Assembly: GCA_964410665.1 (NCBI GenBank)
Contig: CAYPIE010000167.1
Span: 1 to 7,929, forward strand
Direction of reading: 5' to 3'
Origin: CAYPIE01 sp964410665
GTDB taxonomy: Bacteria; Planctomycetota; Planctomycetia; Gemmatales; Gemmataceae
DNA length: 7,929 nucleotides
Below the pieces are notes generated by a model that made no database searches, was not told the origin of the DNA, and worked only from the letters and a program-made list of their open reading frames with translations. Positions 1 through 5,973 of this stretch are shown here, piece by piece (positions within the stretch are counted from its first letter, which is position 1; every line of letters begins with the position of its first letter). A program made the position numbers and the translations under genes.

Positions 1-29
1 GAGCTCTGCTCTCTGCCTCTGCAGGCGAG

Positions 30-49
30 CCCCGGACGTCAGTCCGGGG
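30..49. repeat. GC-rich perfect hairpin (REP-like element or terminator)
   Basis: CCCCGGAC (30-37), loop GTCA (38-41) and GTCCGGGG (42-49) form a perfect 8-bp stem with a four-base loop. On the plus strand it is followed by GGTT rather than a run of T, so a classical intrinsic terminator is not well supported. It could serve as a terminator for a gene left of the window or for the carboxylase transcript that ends at 285 on the minus strand. It could also be one copy of a genome-wide palindromic intergenic repeat. The stem is seen directly; the role is inference. Confidence 0.6.
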
Positions 50-60
50 GTTCTGGCTTA

Positions 61-270
61 CCGCAATCGCCTCTGCCTCTTTCCCCGCACCGCAAGCGCT
101 CCTGCCGCTACGCATCGCAACCGCCTCTGCCGCTACGCATCGCAAACGCCTCTGCCGCTTCGCAGCGCAATCGCCGCTGCCGCTTTCCCCGCACCGCAAT
201 CGCCTCTGCCTCTTCCCGCACTGCAATCGCCTCTGCCATCCCGCAACCGCTTCGACCTTTGCAGGCGTGA
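61..270 (+). repeat. Degenerate tandem repeat array, ~8 units of 25-29 bp
   Basis: About eight imperfect units follow each other, each built on CGCAATCGCCTCTGCC and followed by CGCT or CTCT and then a variable spacer of the type TTCCCCGCA or ACGCAT. Unit starts lie near 61, 91, 117, 142, 167, 195, 222 and 242. The last units are more divergent. The array lies downstream of the carboxylase stop and contains no convincing gene; the non-coding stretch 1-284 holds only this array and the hairpin at 30-49. The same family recurs in inverted orientation at the right edge of the window (about 7855-7929). Units touch each other without unique spacers, so this is not a CRISPR array. Function unknown. 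Confidence 0.75.
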
Positions 271-284
271 CATTGGGTTCACAC

Positions 285-1868
285 TTACACTTGCAGCACC
301 CCCGTTTGGAACGGCCGTCCATCGTCGTGACGCATCGCGATCTCTAAGGCCTGAATCAGCGTCGAGCGGGTTGCCTCCGGACGCACGATGGCGTCGACCC
401 AGAGTCGAGCCGCGGCATAGCGAATGTCGGTTTGCTCGGCATAGCTGTCCTTAACCTTCTGACGAAGCTGTTCCAGCTCGGTCACATCCGGCTCGTGGCC
501 CTGGCGTTTTAATGCGGCAATGGTGATCTCCAAGAGGGTACCGGCGGCCTGCTCGCCGCCCATCACCGCATAGCGGGCCGTGGGCCAGGCAAAGATAAAG
601 CGTGGATCGAAGGCTTTGCCACAGAGGGCATAGTTGCCGGCACCGAAGGAGCCGCCGGTGATCAGGGTCAGTTTGGGGACGACGCTGTTGGCAATGGCGT
701 TGACCAGCTTGGCCCCGGCCTTGATGATGCCCGCTTGTTCGGAATCACGTCCGACCATGAAGCCATTGACATTCTGCACAAACAAGATGGGAATACGTGT
801 CTGATTACAATCCATGACAAAGCGGGCGGCCTTGTCCGCGCTATCCACGTAGAGGACGCCGCCGTACTGCAGGGGGCCCTGGGCGGGTTTGCAGCGCTGG
901 CGTTGGTTGGCGACGATGCCAATCGGTTGGCCGCCCAGACGGGCGTAGCCACACACTAGGGTGGGTCCAAATTCGGCTTTGTACTCATCGAAGGGTTCTG
1001 GGTCCAGGAGAGCACTCAGGAGGTCGCGAACCTCATACTCGCCCGAACTGCTGAAGCGGTCCCAGTCACCGATTTGGGCCGGTTCGGGGGTGTTCAAGCG
1101 TGGCGGCTCCGCCGGCAAGGCCGCGATCAGCCGGCGGAGCCGGTTGAGACAGGCGTCATCGTCGGGCTCGCGAAAGTCGATGGTGCCCGAGATGCTCGCG
1201 TGCATGCCCGCGCCACCGAGTTCCTCGTGGCTGGTCGACTGGCCAATGGCCGCCTTGACCAAGGCGGGGCCGGCCAGATACAAGCCACTGCCCTCCGTCA
1301 TCAACAGCTTGTCACACAACACGGGTAGGTAACCGCCGCCGGCGACGCAGTTGCCCATGATGGCAGCAAACTGGGGCACCCCGGTGGCGGAGAGCACCGC
1401 ATTGTTGCGGAAGATGCGCCCGAAATCATCCTCATCGGGGAAGACTTCATCCTGCAACGGCAGGAACACCCCGGCGGAATCGACCAAGTAGACCAGGGGC
1501 AGGCGATTTTCCAGGGCAATGCGTTGGGCACGGAGCACCTTCTTGCAGGTCATCGGGAAGAAGGCACCCGCCTTGACCGTGGCATCATTGGCGATCAGCA
1601 TGACGGCGTGGTCGCTGACCCGTCCGATGCCCGTGACGACGCCGGCGGAGGGGGCGCCGCCCCAGTCAGTGTACATGTTCCATGCCGCCCACAGCCCAAG
1701 TTCCAGCCAGAAGCGTTCAGGATCGAGCAAGCGTTCGATCCGTTCCCGGGCGGTGAGTCGCCCTTTCGCATGAATGCGCTCGATGGCTTTGCTGCCACCA
1801 CCCTGACGCAGCTCGGCCTCCTGGCTGGCCAGCTCGGCTGCGAAGGCCGCGCGTGTCCCCTCAGGCAT
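285..1868 (-). CDS. Acyl-CoA carboxylase, carboxyltransferase (beta) subunit, methylcrotonyl-CoA carboxylase-like
   Basis: This 527-aa protein should transfer the carboxyl group from biotin to an acyl-CoA, most likely 3-methylcrotonyl-CoA in leucine breakdown, in the cytoplasm. It has the two crotonase-like halves of the family. The N-terminal half carries NDATVKAGAFFPMTCKK (94-110), YLVDSAG (127-133), LQDEVFP (138-144) and the glycine-rich VAGGGY (175-180). The C-terminal half carries NGFMVGRDSEQAGIIKAGAK (368-387), GGSFGAGNY (405-413) and VMGGEQAAG (435-443), which bind acyl-CoA and biotin in known relatives. Length fits the family (about 535 aa). The ATG at 1868 has GAGGAA at 1878-1883, nine bases upstream. 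The required biotin carboxylase/biotin carrier alpha subunit is absent from the window. Family membership is secure. Substrate is inferred from resemblance to MccB; geranyl-CoA or another branched acyl-CoA remains possible, so I give no symbol. Confidence 0.9.
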   Translation of the reverse strand: MPEGTRAAFAAELASQEAELRQGGGSKAIERIHAKGRLTARERIERLLDPERFWLELGLWAAWNMYTDWGGAPSAGVVTGIGRVSDHAVMLIANDATVKAGAFFPMTCKKVLRAQRIALENRLPLVYLVDSAGVFLPLQDEVFPDEDDFGRIFRNNAVLSATGVPQFAAIMGNCVAGGGYLPVLCDKLLMTEGSGLYLAGPALVKAAIGQSTSHEELGGAGMHASISGTIDFREPDDDACLNRLRRLIAALPAEPPRLNTPEPAQIGDWDRFSSSGEYEVRDLLSALLDPEPFDEYKAEFGPTLVCGYARLGGQPIGIVANQRQRCKPAQGPLQYGGVLYVDSADKAARFVMDCNQTRIPILFVQNVNGFMVGRDSEQAGIIKAGAKLVNAIANSVVPKLTLITGGSFGAGNYALCGKAFDPRFIFAWPTARYAVMGGEQAAGTLLEITIAALKRQGHEPDVTELEQLRQKVKDSYAEQTDIRYAAARLWVDAIVRPEATRSTLIQALEIAMRHDDGRPFQTGVLQV

Positions 1869-1909
1869 ATGTGAAGATTCCTCGTACGGGCAATGAAGTT
1901 GTCGGGAAG

Positions 1910-1942
1910 GCAGATGGCTGTTGCACAGAATCTACCATCTGC
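1910..1942. promoter_or_regulatory. 8-bp inverted repeat upstream of the carboxylase gene
   Basis: GCAGATGG (1910-1917) and CCATCTGC (1935-1942) are perfect inverted copies separated by 17 bases. The element begins 42 bp upstream of the carboxylase start at 1868, in the divergent intergenic region. The spacing of about 25 bp between arm centres would suit a dimeric repressor on two successive helical turns, or the arms could form a leader hairpin in the minus-strand transcript. No known operator consensus was recognised. The repeat is seen; the regulatory role is inference. Confidence 0.35.
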
Positions 1943-1998
1943 TCAGGATCCGCCGGTTGGGAAAGTAGTAAGCATTGCGGTTTTGGCAATCCTTCTGC

Positions 1999-2026
1999 TT
2001 GTCAATCGCCTGGCGGCCGATATATT
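1999..2026 (+). promoter_or_regulatory. Sigma70-like promoter for the small gene (and perhaps the RdgC-like gene)
   Basis: TTGTCA (1999-2004) and TATATT (2021-2026) each match the sigma70 consensus at five of six positions and are separated by 16 bp. They lie in an AT-richer patch of an otherwise GC-rich window. The expected transcript start is near 2033, giving a leader of about 70 bases before the ATG at 2103. A weaker minus-strand candidate for the carboxylase gene exists in the same interval: TTGCCA as -35, without a good -10. I do not list it separately. Confidence 0.5.
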
Positions 2027-2102
2027 TTCGGTTGTGTACTGGATTGGTTTGTGCTAGGGCAAGACCTCTCTCATTTGCTGATAGACGATAAAGGAACCGA
2101 TG

Positions 2103-2297
2103 ATGGCCAGTAAACTTGCCGTACACGTCGATTTTATCGAAGAGTTGCGTTTGCGCCGCTGGGCTCGGGAAAATTATGTCCCGGTGACTGAACGGATCCC
2201 GTCCTGGCATCCGATCGTGCTGGAGGAGATGCGTCGCAAGGATCAGGAAATGCATGCAGTGGAGCCCAACGCGGTCTTATTGGCATCCCGCGCTTAG
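2103..2297 (+). CDS. Small hypothetical protein, 64 aa
   Basis: I do not recognise a named family. The protein is charged and probably soluble, with no signal peptide or membrane segment. Its centre reads LRLRRWARENYVPVTER (residues 16-32) and is followed by SWHPIVLEEMRRKD (34-47). The two tryptophans, the arginine cluster and the evenly coding-like sequence argue for a real gene. Two ATG codons sit in tandem at 2100 and 2103. AAAGGA at 2090-2095 lies four bases from the first and seven from the second, so I chose 2103. By hand count about 41 of 64 codons end in G or C, apparently less GC-biased than its neighbours. It lies 151 bp upstream of the RdgC-like gene on the same strand, behind the promoter candidate at 1999-2026. 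It may be a planctomycete-restricted small protein; function unknown. Confidence 0.6.
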   Translation: MASKLAVHVDFIEELRLRRWARENYVPVTERIPSWHPIVLEEMRRKDQEMHAVEPNAVLLASRA

Positions 2298-2412
2298 TGA
2301 GACGGTAACGTCTTGCCGGGGCGGGCCTGTACCATCCCACCCGCCACTCCGCCTCGGCCTCATTCCTGAGAAGATTCCTCCTGGCGACCATCACGACACA
2401 CGGACGTGAACC

Positions 2413-2432
2413 GGCGAGCACGGTTGCTCGCC
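2413..2432 (+). promoter_or_regulatory. Perfect 8-bp leader hairpin upstream of the RdgC-like gene
   Basis: GGCGAGCA (2413-2420), loop CGGT (2421-2424) and TGCTCGCC (2425-2432) form a perfect stem ending four bases before the Shine-Dalgarno (2436-2442). No T run follows, so it is unlikely to be an intrinsic terminator. It shares bases 2429-2432 with a second possible hairpin (2429-2444) that would pair part of the Shine-Dalgarno. The two cannot form together. The structure is seen in the sequence; a role in translation control is inference. Confidence 0.5.
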
Positions 2433-2447
2433 TGCAGGGAGGCGCGC
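2426..2447 (+). promoter_or_regulatory. Alternative hairpin covering the Shine-Dalgarno of the RdgC-like gene
   Basis: CGCCT (2429-2433) can pair with AGGCG (2440-2444) around the loop GCAGGG. Beyond a single T/C mismatch (2428/2445) the stem gains two more pairs (2426-2427 with 2446-2447). The 3' arm contains the last three bases (AGG, 2440-2442) of the AGGGAGG ribosome binding site, and the rest of that site sits in the loop. It competes with the stronger hairpin at 2413-2432, so that hairpin would keep the ribosome site free. By eye it is the weaker of the two structures. Confidence 0.3.
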
Positions 2448-2448
2448 T

Positions 2449-3627
2449 ATGGGTTTCTTCTCCGGACGAGTCAGTTTTGCGCGCTATCAATTGCTTGGGC
2501 AATCCCCCGACCTGTTTGGTCGCGAACAACTCGAAGAGCTGTTGGAGTACCAGGCTGGACGACCTCGCTTGGCCGCCGCAGATGGCATCGAAGTCGGTTG
2601 GACCGCTGGCGACCACATTCTTGACATCCACTTCGAACTCGCCAAAAACATCATCAACGACATGCTGCACTTCGCCCTGCGGATTGACACCGACCGACCG
2701 CCTTCAGACCTGTTGAAGGCCTACTACCAGATGGAACTCGAGGCCCAGGCCAAGGACAATCCCAGCGGTAAGCCGTCGGTGCGGCAAAAGCGCGAGGCCC
2801 GCGAGGCCGCCGAGGAGCGGATCGGCCAAGAGGCCCAGGACGGTCGCTACAAGAAGCGCAAGGCCGTTCCCGTCGTTTGGGATCGCATTAGCCACGAGCT
2901 GTTGTTTGGCACCACTTCGGTGACCCAAGTCGACCGGCTGTATAACCTCTTTCAGCACACCTTTGACCTGAAGTTCGAGGCGGTGACCGCGGGCCGACGC
3001 GCCTTTCAGCTGGCGGAACTGCATCAGCAAACTCGCAATGTGGATGATGCCGCGCCATCTGCGTTTGTCCCGGGCTTCACGCCTTCGGAAGTGGCCTGGG
3101 TTCTGGACGAGACCAGCCGGGACTTCCTCGGCAATGAGTTTTTGCTTTGGCTCTGGTTCACCACCGAGGAAGATGAGGACACGATCAGTCTGGCCGATGG
3201 CTCGGAGGTGGCGGTGATGCTCGCCCGCACGCTGACACTGGATTGTCCACGGGCCCAGACCGGCCATGAGACGATTAACTCCGATGGGCCGACCCGGTTG
3301 CCCGAAGCCCGACGGGCCATCCAGGCCGGTAAATGGCCGCGCAAGGCCGGGTTGACTCTCGTTCGACATTCCAAACAGTATGAACTCACCCTGCACGCGG
3401 AGACGTTGGCGGTGGGCAGTGCCAAGTTACCGCCGCCCGAGGATGATGAGACCACGCCGCGCATGGTGTTGGATGGTCGGGCCACGCGCATCCGCGACCT
3501 GATCGAGACGCTGGACCTGCTGTTCGAGGCGTTCTGTGTCAAACGCTTTGGCGGTGACTGGTCTCGGGAGTTGCTCCGCATGCAAAAGTGGTTGCAGCGG
3601 GACGAGCGACCTCGGAAGTCGGCCTGA
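2449..3627 (+). CDS. RdgC-like recombination-associated protein (enlarged form)
   Basis: This 392-aa protein resembles the RdgC family (PF04381), ring-shaped DNA-binding proteins thought to modulate RecA-dependent recombination on the nucleoid. The match is by layout and sequence feel: an N-terminal domain with FARYQLLG (10-17); an alpha/beta strand region ending HFALRIDTDRPPSDLLKAYY (74-93); a basic, charged helical segment (98-138); a VPVVWD strand (140-145); and a second alpha/beta repeat VTQVDRLYNLFQHTFDL (158-174). FLGNEFLLWLWF (226-237) starts an extra C-terminal block. It is longer than E. coli RdgC (303 aa), with added sequence around residues 226-330. AGGGAGG (2436-2442) lies six bases before the ATG, giving a clear start. 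There is no export signal. It converges on the WD40 gene with an 11-bp gap. The RdgC assignment is moderately secure; a profile search would settle it. Confidence 0.62.
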   Translation: MGFFSGRVSFARYQLLGQSPDLFGREQLEELLEYQAGRPRLAAADGIEVGWTAGDHILDIHFELAKNIINDMLHFALRIDTDRPPSDLLKAYYQMELEAQAKDNPSGKPSVRQKREAREAAEERIGQEAQDGRYKKRKAVPVVWDRISHELLFGTTSVTQVDRLYNLFQHTFDLKFEAVTAGRRAFQLAELHQQTRNVDDAAPSAFVPGFTPSEVAWVLDETSRDFLGNEFLLWLWFTTEEDEDTISLADGSEVAVMLARTLTLDCPRAQTGHETINSDGPTRLPEARRAIQAGKWPRKAGLTLVRHSKQYELTLHAETLAVGSAKLPPPEDDETTPRMVLDGRATRIRDLIETLDLLFEAFCVKRFGGDWSRELLRMQKWLQRDERPRKSA

Positions 3628-3638
3628 GCCGCGGTCGC

Positions 3639-4652
3639 CTATTTTTTCTCGGCCTTGGCGTACAGCGCGTAGATTCTCGCGGCGTTATCATACTGCGCCA
3701 CTGCAAGCGAGCGACCGTCGGGATGCAGGGCCAGGTCCCGGCCATGTTTGGGCAACTTGACGGTGTGGGTGCTTTTCCCCTCGTCTCCCTCCCAGAACCA
3801 CAGCTGCCCGCCGCTGCCGCCGCCCACCGCAATCATGAACCCCTCAGGGTGAAAGGCCATCCCCCAGGCCGTGCCGCGGAATGCTTTCTTCGGTGTCAGC
3901 TTGCGCATCACCTTGCCCGCCTCCCAGTCGAGCAGCACGATCAGCGGGTTGCCGACGCCGGCGAAGGCGTTGCTTACGTTGGTGATGCCGGCACAGCCCA
4001 GAGTTTGCCCATCGGGGCTGAAGGTCAGAGCTCGTGCGCCGCCGATGTCGGCGCGGAAGCTCTTGTCGTACTTGTGCAGGGCTGAGGCGTCCAGCTGGCG
4101 GATTTGTTTGCTGGCCTGCCAGTCCCAGTCGATCAGCGTTCCCTTATGATCGGCCGTGACCAGGCGGTCGCCGTCCGGGTGAAAAGCGAGGTTGTAGACA
4201 TGGCAGTCATGGCCGGACAGGGTGCGTAGCTCCTCGCCGGTTTGGGTGGACCATAGGCGGACCTGGGCATCGTTGCCACCGGTGGCCAGGGTTTGCCCAT
4301 CGGGACTTACCGTCGCCGCGCGGATCCAGCCGGAATGCCCAGACACGACGCGCAGGCACTCGGGCTGGTCATGCTCCAAAGGCCACCAGCGAATCTTGCC
4401 CTGGTAATCGGCGGTGATCACCTGGGCGTCCTGGTCGTGCGCGGCGGGAACGAAAGCGATCGAGCGGACCCAGCTGGCGTGGCCGACCAGCGGGGTTGGC
4501 GACCCGGTCGCCAGGTGCCAGCGGGTGACCAGGTTGTCCTGGCTGGCGGTGAATAGGTGGCGACCGCTGGGATCAAAGCGGCAGGCAATCATCGGGCTCT
4601 TGCCCTTGAGGGTATTGCCGAGGTGGGTTTGCTGTGGGTCGATGCCGCTCAT
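3639..4652 (-). CDS. WD40 repeat protein, seven-bladed propeller
   Basis: The 337-aa protein consists almost wholly of WD40-type repeats and probably folds into one closed beta propeller used for protein binding. Repeats start with blocks such as ACRFDPSGRHLFTASQDN (23-40) and end in WHL, IRWWP, VRLWS, IDWDW, VLLDW, LWFWE and ARIYA, giving about seven units (roughly 14-47, 56-92, 105-135, 147-178, 205-243, 262-288 and 303-328). The third unit (GHSGWIRAATVSPDGQTLA, 105-123) is the most canonical. No signal peptide, membrane segment, kinase or caspase domain is present. Its ATG overlaps the DUF1501 stop in the four-base ATGA (4649-4652), with GAGGAA eight bases upstream (4661-4666) inside the DUF1501 coding end, so translation is probably coupled. 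It is the last gene of the operon. Family is secure; binding partner is unknown. Confidence 0.9.
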   Translation of the reverse strand: MSGIDPQQTHLGNTLKGKSPMIACRFDPSGRHLFTASQDNLVTRWHLATGSPTPLVGHASWVRSIAFVPAAHDQDAQVITADYQGKIRWWPLEHDQPECLRVVSGHSGWIRAATVSPDGQTLATGGNDAQVRLWSTQTGEELRTLSGHDCHVYNLAFHPDGDRLVTADHKGTLIDWDWQASKQIRQLDASALHKYDKSFRADIGGARALTFSPDGQTLGCAGITNVSNAFAGVGNPLIVLLDWEAGKVMRKLTPKKAFRGTAWGMAFHPEGFMIAVGGGSGGQLWFWEGDEGKSTHTVKLPKHGRDLALHPDGRSLAVAQYDNAARIYALYAKAEKK

Positions 4653-5938
4653 GCCAGCAGTTCCTCAATGGCGAAGGCGTCGGGGTCGGCCATGGGGATG
4701 GGCCGCTGGTCAGGATAGTGACTTTTCTGCGAATCGAGCCCCATCGCTTGCAGGTAGGTGTGGAACAGGTGACCGGCGTGTACCTCCTGGTCGGCGACCG
4801 CAGTGCCGTTGGCGTTGGTCTTGCCGAAGACGCTGCCTGGCTGGATACCACATCCGCCCAGAGCGATCGACCAGGCGGTGCCCCAGTGATCACGGCCATA
4901 CCGGTCATTGATCCGCGGTGTGCGACCGAACTCCGACATGACGATCACCAGGGTGCTCTCGAGCAAGCCCCGGTCGGCGAGTTCTTCGATCAGGGTGGCG
5001 AAGGAGCGGTCGAACTCGCCGAGCTGCTCGATGTGGAAGTCAAAGTTCTCATGGTGCGTGTCGTAGTTGGTGTGTGTCACCTTGACGAAGGGGGCGTCGG
5101 CCTCGAGCAGGCGTCGGGCGAGCAGGCAGTGGCGACCGAACGGGTGGGAGCCGTAACGGTCGCGGACGGTCATCGGTTCCTTGTCCAGGTCGAGCACCTG
5201 GCTTTGCTGGATGAACTTGGCCGCCTGGTCGTAGGACTCGGTGTAAGCCTCGGTCTGGGCGTTGCGGCGTGAACGGGCGAAGGCGGCGTTGAGCTTGCGC
5301 CTGAGCTGCTCGCGGTCGGTATCCAGGTCCGCGGCCAAGTCCTTGGGGGGCGTCAGGTTGGCCGGGGCCTTGCCGTCGGCCAGGGAGACCGAGGCAAAGC
5401 GGGGACCGAGGAAGGTGGCGTCGGACTGGTTGAAGCCACCGCTACCGATCGGGGTGATGTGGAGGTAGCCGGGTAGAGCTTGCTCGGCATGGCCGAGGAG
5501 CTTGGCCATGACCGCGCCGAGGTGTGGGTACGGGGTGGTCGGGTCTTCCTTGCGGCCGGTCTCCATGTAGATGCGGCCCTTGGTGTGGTTGTTCTCCCGG
5601 GTGTTGATGCTGCGGACCAGCGACAGGTGGTGCATCTGCCGGGCGGTGTAGGGCAGCAGCTCACTGATGTGGATGCCGGGGACGGAGGTGGGGATGGCCT
5701 GGAACGGGCCGCCGGTGTCCGTGGCGGGCTTGGGGTCCCAGGTCTCAAGCTGGCTGACGCCGCCGTTGAGGAAGATCACGCAGACGCGTTTGTGCTGGCG
5801 ACGGAGTTCGCGGGCCATGCTCGGCTGGGCCAGGGCACCCAGGCCGAAGGCACCCAGGCTGGTCGCGGCAAGTCCGCCGAGGAAACCCCGGCGGTCGAGA
5901 CGGTGCTCGTGAGATTGGCAGGCATAGTCACAGCGCAT
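4649..5938 (-). CDS. DUF1501 family protein with Tat signal
   Basis: This 429-aa protein belongs to DUF1501 (PF07394), an alkaline-phosphatase-superfamily-like group expanded in planctomycetes whose substrates are not established. The N-terminus carries a twin-arginine signal, DRRGFLGGLAATSLG (15-29), so it should be exported folded. Family landmarks follow: NGGVSQLETWDPKP (58-71), TNYDTHHENFDFH (290-302), MSEFGRTPRIN (334-344), GRDHW (348-352) and the C-terminal HYPDQRPIPM (407-416). The His/Asp-rich motifs are plausible metal ligands by analogy. The frame opens upstream at a TTG (5977), but the ATG at 5938 has GGAGGG (5946-5951) seven bases before it and puts the Tat motif near the N-terminus, so I place the start there. 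It begins 35 bp after the DUF1549 gene stop and overlaps the WD40 start, as the middle gene of a three-gene operon. Confidence 0.93.
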   Translation of the reverse strand: MRCDYACQSHEHRLDRRGFLGGLAATSLGAFGLGALAQPSMARELRRQHKRVCVIFLNGGVSQLETWDPKPATDTGGPFQAIPTSVPGIHISELLPYTARQMHHLSLVRSINTRENNHTKGRIYMETGRKEDPTTPYPHLGAVMAKLLGHAEQALPGYLHITPIGSGGFNQSDATFLGPRFASVSLADGKAPANLTPPKDLAADLDTDREQLRRKLNAAFARSRRNAQTEAYTESYDQAAKFIQQSQVLDLDKEPMTVRDRYGSHPFGRHCLLARRLLEADAPFVKVTHTNYDTHHENFDFHIEQLGEFDRSFATLIEELADRGLLESTLVIVMSEFGRTPRINDRYGRDHWGTAWSIALGGCGIQPGSVFGKTNANGTAVADQEVHAGHLFHTYLQAMGLDSQKSHYPDQRPIPMADPDAFAIEELLA

Positions 5939-5945
5939 GAGAGAG

Positions 5946-5951
5946 CCCTCC
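5946..5951 (-). promoter_or_regulatory. Shine-Dalgarno deciding the DUF1501 start
   Basis: The minus strand reads GGAGGG here, seven bases before the ATG at 5938. The longer frame opening at TTG (5977) would begin inside the stop region of the preceding gene and would push the Tat motif 13 residues further in. The ATG start is therefore preferred. Confidence 0.8.
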
Positions 5952-5973
5952 GGGGAGCCAAGGGTGCAGGGGA

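Noticed and set aside
61..270. Possible CRISPR array
   Set aside because: Units are contiguous, degenerate and vary in length from 25 to 29 bp. There are no unique spacers of constant size and no cas genes nearby.
2300..2345. Terminator after the small gene (AGACG-GTAA-CGTCT and GGCGGG/CCCGCC)
   Set aside because: The stems are only five and six base pairs, the second has a 14-base loop, and no T run follows. Read-through into the RdgC-like gene is as likely.
2134..2670. 178-aa minus-strand open frame
   Set aside because: It lies antisense to the small gene and the start of the RdgC-like gene, shows no family resemblance, and is typical of spurious open frames in GC-rich DNA.
3639..3650. 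T run as an intrinsic terminator for the RdgC-like gene
   Set aside because: The preceding stem is only about four base pairs, and the T run is explained by the final Lys-Lys codons of the WD40 gene on the other strand.
3588..4085. 165-aa plus-strand open frame opposite the WD40 gene
   Set aside because: It overlaps the end of the RdgC-like gene and the WD40 gene, and has neither domain similarity nor a clear ribosome site.
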